Part shown: positions 24,963 through 32,295 of the stretch, one piece after another
Position numbering within the stretch: position 1 is the stretch's first letter
Layout: each line of letters opens with the position of its first letter
From: CAYWEP01 sp964457405
GTDB lineage: Bacteria > Patescibacteriota > Microgenomatia > Levybacterales > UBA12049
Direction: 5' to 3'
Length of the DNA: 59,379 bases
NCBI GenBank assembly: GCA_964457405.1
Contig: CAYWEP010000001.1
Location: forward strand, 1-59,379
Made by a program: the position numbers and the translations under genes
The notes under the pieces: model-generated
Told to the model about the DNA's origin: nothing
Seen by the model: the letters and a program-made list of their open reading frames with translations, nothing else
The model's database searches: none

Positions 24963-25964
24963 TTATGCAAAAAATGACTTCCGAAAGTCAATGATCGATT
25001 GCTTGATCGAGGACTTTTTCCACCACCATTCGTTCGCTTTATACCATTGCACCGTTTCCTGGAGCCATCGTTCAAAGCCGTGTTTGGGCTTCCAACCGAG
25101 CTTTCGGATTTTTGTGTCATCGAGCGCATAACGAAAATCGTTTACTGCACGGTTCCATACAAAATCGATCCAGGATTTATCCTTTCTCAGAATTTTGAGA
25201 ATATGGAGTGTAATCTCCAGGTTTGTTTTCTCTTCTCCGCCGACGCAATAACTTTCCCCGATTCTTCCTTTTTTCAACACGATATCAATGGCCCGGCAAT
25301 GATCCACCACAGCAAGCCAGCTGCGGATATTCTCGCCCTGACTCATAAGCGGCGCTTTTTTTTCGGTCAGAAGTCTCGTGATAAATCGGGGAATCAGCTT
25401 TTCCGGATCCTGGTACGGACCGTAATTATTTGCGCAATTGGTGATTGTTATCGGCAATCCGTACGCGGTATAGTACATTTTGACGAGTAAATCCGATGCA
25501 GCCTTAGACGCGGCATACGGGCTGCGCGGCTGGAGGGGTGATTTTTCATTAAAGGGCGGATCGTGCGGTCCAAGCTCTCCATACACTTCGTCGGTCGATA
25601 CGTGGTGAAACCGCTTCCTTCCGTGGCGCAGACATGCGTCCAAGAGTACCCCCGTTCCCAAAACATTCGTCTGAACAAAAATCATGGGGTCCTCAATCGA
25701 ACGATCCACATGACTTTCTGCAGCAAAATGCACAACGGCGTCGGCTTCTTTTATGGCAAAATTTACATCTGCCCTGTCATTGATGTCGCCTTTCATGAAG
25801 GTATAGCGGGGATTTTTTTCAACGCTGTGAAGGCTCTCTCGTCTTCCCGCATACGTCAGTTTGTCCAAATTTATGATTCGGTCCCGGGGATAGCGCCCAA
25901 GCCAATAGAGTATAAAATTTGCGCCGATAAAACCGGCGCCGCCGGTCACTAGAAGAGTTGCCAT
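24963..25964 (-). CDS. rmlB: dTDP-glucose 4,6-dehydratase
   Basis: The ATG at 25964 (MATLLVTGGAGFIG) is chosen; the frame continues 38 codons upstream into the preceding GT2 gene. The 333-residue protein has the RmlB hallmarks: TGGAGFIG at 7-14, LDKLTYAGRRESL near 34, HFAAESHVDRSI near 79, T124-D125-E126 in STDEVYGEL, Y150/K154 in SPYAASKAA and NNYGPYQDPEKLIP. It converts dTDP-glucose to dTDP-4-keto-6-deoxyglucose. The usual DRPGHDRRY segment reads NRAVNDFRY, a divergent version of a substrate-contact loop. rmlA, rmlC and rmlD are not in the window. Confidence 0.92.
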   Translation of the reverse strand: MATLLVTGGAGFIGANFILYWLGRYPRDRIINLDKLTYAGRRESLHSVEKNPRYTFMKGDINDRADVNFAIKEADAVVHFAAESHVDRSIEDPMIFVQTNVLGTGVLLDACLRHGRKRFHHVSTDEVYGELGPHDPPFNEKSPLQPRSPYAASKAASDLLVKMYYTAYGLPITITNCANNYGPYQDPEKLIPRFITRLLTEKKAPLMSQGENIRSWLAVVDHCRAIDIVLKKGRIGESYCVGGEEKTNLEITLHILKILRKDKSWIDFVWNRAVNDFRYALDDTKIRKLGWKPKHGFERWLQETVQWYKANEWWWKKSSIKQSIIDFRKSFFA

Positions 25965-26017
25965 TCCAAAAAAAATTCTAGCCGAAAAAGACCGAAATAG
26001 CAAGCCGGAAGCCCCGA

Positions 26018-26743
26018 CTAGAGGCGTCCTGTGGCTATTTTCCACCGAAGCTTGAGCATACTGACAAAGGTCCTCCAAACGACATCGATACCGGTATTTT
26101 TGTTGTCGCCGCCATAGCGCGGCCGATAGGGTGCGGAGGCCTCACCTATTTTCAGGCCCTTCCGTTTAAATTTGACCAGACTCTCAACCAAAAGAAAGAT
26201 ACCGCCGCGTGCATCAAGCCGGAGTTTTTGTACTTCTCTGGTCTTCCAGATGTATACCCAGTGAACATCCTCGTGGGTAATACCAAACAATGCCCAATAA
26301 AGAATGAGCGTGCCGTAGGAAAGAACTGTTCTGTACAGACTATAGTCAATACGCCGGCCCCGTATACCCAACACCAAGTCATAATGCTGCATAATTCGTA
26401 TGCAGTTCACCATGTCGCGAATCAGGTCCTGACCGCCGGCATGCAGATATGCTACATACTGCTTTCGCGCCGCTCGTAAGCCCGTAATCATTGCCTTATT
26501 GAATCCGCCGTGCCGTTGGTGTAGAACGCGCACTCTTCGGTTTTTTTTCGCGAATGACTCGGCAATCAGAGGAGTCCTATCTGTTGATCCGTCATCAACG
26601 ACTATCACTTCAAAATTGCGCACTGCCCGGGGCAAGTCTCTCAGGGTGTCCCGGAGCACAAACCCTAAACTTTCCTCCTCGTTGAATGCCGGAATAACGA
26701 CCGAAAGGCTTATGCGCTTATGCAATGGTTTATTTGACTTCAT
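26018..26743 (-). CDS. GT2 family protein with degenerate DXD site
   Basis: The 241-residue GT-A protein resembles its tandem neighbour at 26759-27487 throughout. It has LSVVIPAFNEEESLGFVL, VIVVDDGSTDRTP and HGGFNKAMITGL intact. Where the neighbour reads MQADGQN, this copy reads LHAGGQD, so the Asp of the DXD region is Gly. RGGIFLLVESLVKFKRKGL near residue 185 is shared. It may be catalytically weak, use another metal ligand (the Asp after Gln), or act as a partner of the intact copy. The neighbours are the GT2 duplicate 15 bases upstream and rmlB 53 bases downstream. Confidence 0.75.
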   Translation of the reverse strand: MKSNKPLHKRISLSVVIPAFNEEESLGFVLRDTLRDLPRAVRNFEVIVVDDGSTDRTPLIAESFAKKNRRVRVLHQRHGGFNKAMITGLRAARKQYVAYLHAGGQDLIRDMVNCIRIMQHYDLVLGIRGRRIDYSLYRTVLSYGTLILYWALFGITHEDVHWVYIWKTREVQKLRLDARGGIFLLVESLVKFKRKGLKIGEASAPYRPRYGGDNKNTGIDVVWRTFVSMLKLRWKIATGRL

Positions 26744-26758
26744 ATCCTGGTTCGTATT

Positions 26759-27487
26759 TTATGTTTTTCCGGTTATAATTTCCCACCACAAGCAGAGAAC
26801 ACTCTTCAGTGTCCGTATAATTACCTTTATTTTCACTGCTTTTTGCTCTCCGCCCATCCGCGATCGGTACTGAACCGGTGGCATCTCGAGAATTTTGAGC
26901 CCCTTTCGCCGGAAGCGGACAAGACTTTCTACCAGTAAAAACACACCGCCGGTCGGGTCGAGCTGAAGTTTTTGTATTTCTTTTGTCCTCCAAAAATATA
27001 CCCAGTGCGGATCTTCATACCGGAGTCCAAAAAGAATAAAGTACAAAACAAACCCGCCGTAGTGAAAAAACAGCCGCAGAGGACTATAGTCCGCCGGTTT
27101 CCCCCGCCCGACAAGAATGAGATCATACTTGGAAAGATGCGTGTAGCAATTCCAAAAATCATCAATCAAATTCTGGCCGTCCGCCTGCATGTAGCCGACA
27201 TACTCCTTCGTAGCCGCGGAAATCCCCGTGATCATCGCCTTGTTGTACCCTGCGTTCGGCTGATGTATAACGCGCACCCTCCTGCTCCTTTTTGCATAAG
27301 AGTCAGCGATTTCACCCGTCGTGTCGGTCGATCCGTCGTCGACCACGATAATTTCATAATCTCGAAAATATTTAGGTAACTGCTTGAGCGAGTCTTTCAG
27401 GACAAACCCTAGGCTCTCCTGTTCGTTGTATGCAGGAATAACGATAGCGAGACTTGGATGTACCAGCGGACGCACCTGGCGTTTCAT
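26759..27487 (-). CDS. GT2 family glycosyltransferase (DPM1-like)
   Basis: The 242-residue protein has LAIVIPAYNEQESLGFVL near residue 13, IIVVDDGSTDTTGE near 45, NAGYNKAMITGIS near 78 and YMQADGQNLIDD near 98, whose Asp should bind the nucleotide-sugar metal. TGGVFLLVESLVRFRRKGL is shared with the tandem copy. It is the first gene of the ten-gene minus operon reaching to 17489. A perfect TATAAT lies six bases before its ATG. It probably makes a polyprenyl-phosphate sugar or starts/extends a chain; the sugar is unknown. Confidence 0.82.
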   Translation of the reverse strand: MKRQVRPLVHPSLAIVIPAYNEQESLGFVLKDSLKQLPKYFRDYEIIVVDDGSTDTTGEIADSYAKRSRRVRVIHQPNAGYNKAMITGISAATKEYVGYMQADGQNLIDDFWNCYTHLSKYDLILVGRGKPADYSPLRLFFHYGGFVLYFILFGLRYEDPHWVYFWRTKEIQKLQLDPTGGVFLLVESLVRFRRKGLKILEMPPVQYRSRMGGEQKAVKIKVIIRTLKSVLCLWWEIITGKT

Positions 27488-27493
27488 GAGCGT

Positions 27494-27499
27494 ATTATA
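27494..27499 (-). promoter_or_regulatory. Consensus -10 (TATAAT) for the ten-gene minus operon, leaderless spacing
   Basis: The minus-strand TATAAT ends six bases before the ATG at 27487. A weak TTGTGT -35 lies 16 bases upstream. Transcription would start at the ATG itself, so the operon's first message appears leaderless. Confidence 0.5.
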
Positions 27500-27558
27500 A
27501 ACAAACTCGTTTCATACACAAGCAGAGGCTCCTATGAGTGCACCGGAGAAGTTTTTTG

Positions 27559-27567
27559 TGCTACTAT
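27559..27567 (+). promoter_or_regulatory. Extended -10 promoter (TGcTACTAT), leaderless spacing
   Basis: TG-C-TACTAT ends seven bases before the ATG at 27575. This both supports that start over a longer frame beginning at 27458 and predicts a leaderless message for the methyltransferase. Confidence 0.5.
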
Positions 27568-27574
27568 ACGGCGT

Positions 27575-28231
27575 ATGAAAAATTTCCAGAATATCCGCAA
27601 CAAGGCGATATCCCTGTATTCAACCAACCCGTGGGAAACCTTCCTTTCACATTTTAAATTCTGGGAGGAGCCGTATGAGGTGGTCGACCGCATGATCCCA
27701 GAAACCGGCACGATCATTGAGCTGGGATGCGGCGAGGGCCTGTTGTCAAACTATCTGGCTCTGTCGTCTCCGAAGCGAAAAATTATCGGCATTGAAATAG
27801 TCCCCGAGCGCATGGAACGCGCCAAAAAAGGACTGCCCAACGCAGTCTATAGGGTCGGGGACATCGTCAAAACTAAATTTCCCAAAGCAGATGTGTTTAT
27901 TCTTTTTCATGTTCTGCATCACTTACCGGGGAAACCTGCACAGGAACTGGTGTTGGAAAAAGTAAAAAGGGCCCTCAAGAGTCGGGGGAAGCTCATCATC
28001 GTTGAAGTCCATATCCAGCCATCGGTAAAGTATCTTGCGGCGTGGATTGCGGATCACTTTCTGGTCCCCTGGGTGTTTGAAAAACGGTTCTTCACGCGAG
28101 CGTATTTTCGAAGCCAAAGAGAATGGGCGACGCTTCTTGCGAGTCTCGGCTTCCGGTCGCGCATTTCCGAAGAAATTAAAGGTAGACCATTTCCCAATAT
28201 TATCTTTGAGTGTTTTCCCCGTTCCTTGTAG
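27575..28231 (+). CDS. Class I SAM methyltransferase
   Basis: The ATG at 27575 is chosen because it follows an extended -10 element and avoids overlap with the divergent GT2. The 218-residue product has IIELGCGEGLLSNYL (motif I), IIGIEIVPERMERA (motif II), KADVFILFHVLHHLPG (motif IV) and KSRGKLIIVEVH. It is a single-domain Methyltransf_25/31-type protein and is a single-gene plus-strand unit between two minus operons. Its last 32 bases overlap the convergent GT2 gene. The substrate is not evident. Confidence 0.8.
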   Translation: MKNFQNIRNKAISLYSTNPWETFLSHFKFWEEPYEVVDRMIPETGTIIELGCGEGLLSNYLALSSPKRKIIGIEIVPERMERAKKGLPNAVYRVGDIVKTKFPKADVFILFHVLHHLPGKPAQELVLEKVKRALKSRGKLIIVEVHIQPSVKYLAAWIADHFLVPWVFEKRFFTRAYFRSQREWATLLASLGFRSRISEEIKGRPFPNIIFECFPRSL

Positions 28232-29054
28232 GCCGGTACCCCGTAAAAAAAGCAACGGCAAAACCGAGGCCTCCGGCAAAAAACTTTGTCACCGTCATAA
28301 CGACTAACCCTGCGGTCAAAACCGGATGGCGGAGTATAGTCGGAAAATGCCGGACATAACTCCCCCGCAGGGGACTAAACTGCAGCAAAGAAACGAAACG
28401 GTGCTTGCGAAAGTAAAATAACATTTGTTTGCCGTACCAATAGTGCTTGCGATAAATATCCCCTAAAGACCTGGGTTCGCCTAGATGCCGTTCAATTGCG
28501 CGAATTCTCCCCCAACGGAATCCCGCCGCTACAAATCTGTTGTGGAAGTCATAGTCCTCCGGGCCGTACAATGATTCATCAAAACCACCGATATGTTCCC
28601 AGGATTTCTTCGTAAAAAATCGGACCGCAACGATAAGTGAGTCATCTATATACGTGTTGCGTTCAAGCTTTCTCACTTCTGCCCAAAAACCCAAACCATC
28701 TGCTGAAGTATTGTGAACTGCAATGCCGTCCAATTTCTGCTTCTCACTTGCTTCGACACATTGACGTATGACATCGGGATCTACCACAAAGTCCGAATCC
28801 ACACGATAGAGGTACTTCCCCTTTGCATGACGGCTACCGAAATTTATTTGCGCGGATCGCTCTGGACCGTGCGTATAGATCTTCTTCGTGTATCGCTTTG
28901 CGATGTTGACTGTTTCATCTTTTGATCCCCTATCGACGACAATAATCTCAACGTGTTTATATGTCTGCTGTTTGAGGCTCTCGAGCGTCTGACCTATAGT
29001 TGAAGCAGAATTAAAACTTGGGATAATGACGGTAACCAATGGCAATCCTTTCAT
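28200..29054 (-). CDS. GT2 family glycosyltransferase with C-terminal membrane segment
   Basis: The 284-residue GT-A protein has VTVIIPSFNSASTIG at residue 8 and IIVVDRGSKDETV near 37, where the second Asp of the usual DDGS or DNGS is Arg. YRVDSDFVVDP near 92 is the DXD. GGFDESLYGPEDYDFHNR near 155 is the acceptor-side ED motif. A hydrophobic stretch near residues 240-270 suggests membrane contact. The ATG overlaps the dehydrogenase stop (ATGA), tying it to the UDP-sugar made by that gene and its UXS-like neighbour, which is its most likely donor (inference). Confidence 0.82.
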   Translation of the reverse strand: MKGLPLVTVIIPSFNSASTIGQTLESLKQQTYKHVEIIVVDRGSKDETVNIAKRYTKKIYTHGPERSAQINFGSRHAKGKYLYRVDSDFVVDPDVIRQCVEASEKQKLDGIAVHNTSADGLGFWAEVRKLERNTYIDDSLIVAVRFFTKKSWEHIGGFDESLYGPEDYDFHNRFVAAGFRWGRIRAIERHLGEPRSLGDIYRKHYWYGKQMLFYFRKHRFVSLLQFSPLRGSYVRHFPTILRHPVLTAGLVVMTVTKFFAGGLGFAVAFFTGYRPTRNGENTQR

Positions 29055-30319
29055 AGCGCGTTTCTGCCAATGCCAAAAACTTTCTTTCCGACCTTCTTCA
29101 AAAAGAAATTCCTGCCGTCGACAACGACCGTATCTCCCGACACGAAACTCCGATACTCCTCTGCGAGCTGTGCATGGTCGCTTCCTACAACAAAAATATC
29201 AACCGGTTCCTTCTTTCCCGCGGTAACGTTCATCTTTTGAAGCTCGGCCGCGGTAAACAACGGATCATATACTGTAACGGGAATCTTCATGCCTTGTAAG
29301 ATGTGTAAAAGCCGCATCACCGGGCTCTCTCTCATGTCCTTCACGTCTTTTTTATACGTGATCCCATAGACAAGCACCCGCATACCGGCCCGGTAGACAT
29401 CGGCAATCTTTTTGGCAGTAAAGTGAGCCATGGATTCGTTGTCGATAAGTGCCTGGGTGATAAGCGGCAATGACACGCGTTTTTTCTTCCCGAGCTCCAC
29501 CAAATACCACGGGTCAACCGGTATGCAATGGCCACCGACTCCTAGGCTCGGATAGTGCGCATGGAACGACCATTTCGTTTTTGCCGCTTCTATCACCTCA
29601 AGGATGTCCACATGAATTGATTCAGCGAGCTGTGCACACTCGTTGACAAGCGCTATATTGACTGCCCGATACGTATTTTCAAGCATTTTTGTCATCTCCG
29701 CCGCTTCAAGACTCGAAACCGCGACAACATCGGACGACAGGACGCTCTCATACAGCGCCTTTGCAAGATCCAGACTCTGAAGGTCGCGACCACCGACAAC
29801 CTTGGTAATATTTGCGACATTTTTCTCTGTATTGCCGGGATCTATTCTCTCGGGGGAACATGCGAGAAAATACTTGCCTGCAAATTGTCCGAATTCCTCC
29901 CTGGTCGTCCCCGGTGCCACCGTGGATTCGTTGATAATAAGCTTTCCCGCAAGCGAAATCTTTGCAAGTTTCCCTGCAACATCCCGAATCGGTGTGAGAT
30001 CTGGCTGTTTTTTTTCATCAACGGGGGTCGGTACGCAAACAATATATACATCCTGACTTTCCAAAGGCCTCCCATCGATATGCTCAATATTGAGAGCGCC
30101 GTGCTGGACCAATCGACGAAGTTCAGTTTCCGAAACGGCCTCAATACCGGAAATTCCCTTCATCAGTTGGTCTAATTTCTTCCATTCTCCCCCAAACCCT
30201 GAGACACGAAAGCCCTTTTTTGCAAACAGAACCGCAAGCGGCAAGCCAACATACCCCAGGCCGATAACTCCGATGGCAGCCTGTTTCGTAGCGATTTTAT
30301 TCGAGAGTTCTGCACTCAT
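29051..30319 (-). CDS. UDP-N-acetylhexosamine 6-dehydrogenase-like (WecC/WbpA type)
   Basis: The 422-residue protein has the three domains of the UDP-sugar 6-dehydrogenase family. GVIGLGYVGLPLA binds NAD, CVPTPVDEKKQPDL and SPERIDPG with E157 contact the substrate, and K211/N215 lie in EMTKMLENTYR. VGGHCIPVDPWYL carries the catalytic C265. The GGHCIPVDP form is that of UDP-GlcNAc/ManNAc dehydrogenases, whereas UDP-glucose dehydrogenases have GGSCFPKD. The second strand reads GFGGEWKK, lacking the Asp that normally binds the NAD ribose (family GFDID), which is unusual. It is eight bases from the UXS-like gene, so the two likely act in sequence. Confidence 0.85.
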   Translation of the reverse strand: MSAELSNKIATKQAAIGVIGLGYVGLPLAVLFAKKGFRVSGFGGEWKKLDQLMKGISGIEAVSETELRRLVQHGALNIEHIDGRPLESQDVYIVCVPTPVDEKKQPDLTPIRDVAGKLAKISLAGKLIINESTVAPGTTREEFGQFAGKYFLACSPERIDPGNTEKNVANITKVVGGRDLQSLDLAKALYESVLSSDVVAVSSLEAAEMTKMLENTYRAVNIALVNECAQLAESIHVDILEVIEAAKTKWSFHAHYPSLGVGGHCIPVDPWYLVELGKKKRVSLPLITQALIDNESMAHFTAKKIADVYRAGMRVLVYGITYKKDVKDMRESPVMRLLHILQGMKIPVTVYDPLFTAAELQKMNVTAGKKEPVDIFVVGSDHAQLAEEYRSFVSGDTVVVDGRNFFLKKVGKKVFGIGRNAL

Positions 30320-30326
30320 AGAATAG

Positions 30327-31289
30327 TTATTGGCGAGAAAACAGAGTACGAAAATAGACGATGGTATCTTTGAGGCCGTCCTTCAGATTGACGGATGGGT
30401 GCCAATCCAATAGCTTTTCCGCCTTGGCAATATCCGGCATCCGTCGCGATGGATCATCCGGCGGCCGCGGCAGAAAAGAAATTCTGGAGGAAGAACCCGT
30501 CAGTGAGAGGACTAAACTTGCAACATCCAAGATGCGCACCTCCTCTGGGTTGCCGAGGTTGACTGGCGATCTTTCACTGCTCTCCATAAGTCGCACCAAT
30601 CCATCCACCAGATCCTTGACAAAGCAAAATGATCTGGTCTGCGTACCGTCGCCGTGCACGGGTAACGGGCTTTCCGAGAGGGCCGATATCACAAACCTGG
30701 GTACCACACGGCCGTCTTTAGGAGATGAGTTGGGTCCGTATGTGTTAAATATGCGGGCAATTCTTGTCTCGAGGCCGAATTCCCTGGTATAGGCGGCAAC
30801 CAGAGCTTCCCCAAAGCGTTTCCCTTCATCGTAGCCGCTTCGAACTCCAATGGGATTAACGTTCCCCCAGTACGATTCTTTCTGTGGGTGTTCGAGCGGA
30901 TCACCATAAACCTCACTTGAAGAGGCAAAAAGAATTTTTGCTTTTCCTTTTTTTGCAAATTCAAGAATGTTATGAAGCCCCAGACTATTTACCGTAGCCG
31001 CTTCTACGGGATGAGCACTGATGTAGTCGACACTTGCTGGGCTTGCCAAATCGTATATTTCGCTGATGTCAAAACGCGTCAGATCAGCAAAAAAACGCTC
31101 GTTCCGTATGTCACCCTCAACAAACTGAAATGAAGAGTTCGTTTCCAGAGAAGCAATGTTGCTCCTGTTTCCCGTAGCCAGATTGTCAACAGAAACCACG
31201 CTGTTCCCCCGATCTAAAAGTGTACGGCAGACGTGGGAGCCGATAAACCCCGCGCCTCCGGTAACCAACACCACCTTGTTCTTCGCCAT
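30327..31289 (-). CDS. UXS-like NAD-dependent nucleotide-sugar decarboxylase/epimerase
   Basis: The ATG at 31289 (320 residues) is chosen because an extended -10 lies seven bases before it. VTGGAGFIGSHV at 9-20 binds NAD. FASSSEVYGDP contains E126, and Y153/K157 lie in SGYDEGKR. HGDGTQTRSFCFVKD matches the UXS substrate region, and SRRMPDIAKAEKLL contains the conserved Arg. The family decarboxylates UDP-uronic acids to UDP-pentoses. Because its partner looks like a UDP-HexNAc dehydrogenase, the product may be an N-acetylated pentose sugar rather than xylose (inference). It is first of a three-gene operon. Confidence 0.82.
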   Translation of the reverse strand: MAKNKVVLVTGGAGFIGSHVCRTLLDRGNSVVSVDNLATGNRSNIASLETNSSFQFVEGDIRNERFFADLTRFDISEIYDLASPASVDYISAHPVEAATVNSLGLHNILEFAKKGKAKILFASSSEVYGDPLEHPQKESYWGNVNPIGVRSGYDEGKRFGEALVAAYTREFGLETRIARIFNTYGPNSSPKDGRVVPRFVISALSESPLPVHGDGTQTRSFCFVKDLVDGLVRLMESSERSPVNLGNPEEVRILDVASLVLSLTGSSSRISFLPRPPDDPSRRMPDIAKAEKLLDWHPSVNLKDGLKDTIVYFRTLFSRQ

Positions 31290-31296
31290 GGATCCT

Positions 31297-31305
31297 ATTG
31301 TAGCA
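31297..31305 (-). promoter_or_regulatory. Extended -10 promoter (TGcTACAAT), leaderless spacing
   Basis: On the minus strand TG-C-TACAAT ends seven bases before the ATG at 31289. The arrangement is almost the same as at 27559-27567 on the plus strand, with the same seven-base spacing. Confidence 0.5.
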
Positions 31306-31350
31306 AACAGCCCCATAAACCGCTATGGACCTACTTGTGGTATCGTATGC

Positions 31351-31380
31351 TTGCAAGCAAAATCCCTTTCGGTATATACT
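31351..31380 (+). promoter_or_regulatory. Promoter TTGCAA-18-TATACT, near-leaderless spacing
   Basis: TTGCAA (31351-31356) is followed after 18 bases by TATACT (31375-31380), nine bases before the ATG at 31390. The predicted transcript begins within about three bases of the start codon. Confidence 0.5.
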
Positions 31381-31389
31381 CGTGCTCAC

Positions 31390-32295
31390 ATGATTAGCGT
31401 TATCGTTCCGGTCAAAGACGAGGCACGATCGCTCCCTATTCTTCTTTCGGAACTTCGCCAAGTGCTCCGCAGCATTCAAAAAACTCACGAGATAATTTTC
31501 GTTAATGATGGGTCGCGCGATGATACAGGAGCCGTGTTGGATCGTCTTGCGCGGGGCGACGGGCGAATCCGGGTATTTCATTTTCGTGCAAATTTTGGCA
31601 AATCCGACGCACTTGCATTCGGATGGAGTCAGGCCAAAGGCGAGATCCTCGCCATGCTTGATGCGGATCTACAGGATGATCCGAAGGATATCCCTCGTCT
31701 TCTTTATACACTGGAGAAAGGATTCGATTTGGTTTCGGGGTGGCGCAAAAGAAGGCAAGACACGCTCTCGAAACGTATCTCAAGTTATTGCTTTAACATT
31801 GGTACACGGCTCCTCTCGGGCGTTCCCCTTCATGATTATAACTGCGGGCTAAAAGTTATGACCGCGGCTGTTGCCAAAAATCTGCAGCTTCATGGCGAAC
31901 TCCATCGGTTCATTCCCATCCTCGCAGCAAAACAAAAGTATCGGGTGACGGAACAACCGGTAACCAATCGCGCACGTCGCTTTGGCACATCGAAGTTTGG
32001 CATAGGCAGAAGTTGGCGCGCGATCATTGATCTTCTCACGGTCCTGTTTCTCACCCACTATGAGGGCAAGCCCGCGCACTTCTTCGGGCTCTATGGGTTC
32101 CTGCTTACGGCAATCGGTTTTGTGATGAACTCGTATGTCACATATATTCGACTGACTACGGGAACGGTCGGACACAGGACCCCGCTTTTGCTTGCGGGAA
32201 TCCTTCTTATGGTCATCGGCGTTCAACTGGTCTGTGTCGGACTTATTGCCGAACTCGTAACCTCTGTTTCTCGGAAAGAAAAAGATTATTTATAG
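31390..32295 (+). CDS. GT2 family polyprenyl-phosphate glycosyltransferase (GtrB/ArnC-like)
   Basis: The ATG at 31390 follows a good promoter; the open frame continues upstream over the divergent gene. The 301-residue product has ISVIVPVKDEARSL at the start, IIFVNDGSRDDTG near 37, RANFGKSDALAFG near 70, MLDADLQDDP near 96 as the DXD, and LHDYNCGLKVM near 155. Two C-terminal transmembrane helices near residues 230-290 match GtrB/ArnC/DPM1-like enzymes that put one sugar on undecaprenyl phosphate at the cytoplasmic face. It could provide the lipid donors needed by the GT-C enzymes in this window. The stop overlaps the convergent aminotransferase by 10 bases. Confidence 0.88.
   Translation: MISVIVPVKDEARSLPILLSELRQVLRSIQKTHEIIFVNDGSRDDTGAVLDRLARGDGRIRVFHFRANFGKSDALAFGWSQAKGEILAMLDADLQDDPKDIPRLLYTLEKGFDLVSGWRKRRQDTLSKRISSYCFNIGTRLLSGVPLHDYNCGLKVMTAAVAKNLQLHGELHRFIPILAAKQKYRVTEQPVTNRARRFGTSKFGIGRSWRAIIDLLTVLFLTHYEGKPAHFFGLYGFLLTAIGFVMNSYVTYIRLTTGTVGHRTPLLLAGILLMVIGVQLVCVGLIAELVTSVSRKEKDYL

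Noticed and set aside
29051..30319. UDP-glucose 6-dehydrogenase (ugd) as the firm call
   Set aside because: The active site is GGHCIPVDP, which is the UDP-N-acetylhexosamine dehydrogenase form; UDP-glucose enzymes have GGSCFPKD.
31156..31389. Long N-terminal extension of the GT2 gene beginning at 31156
   Set aside because: It runs antisense through the divergent UXS-like gene and its promoter; the GT2 fold begins exactly at the ATG at 31390.
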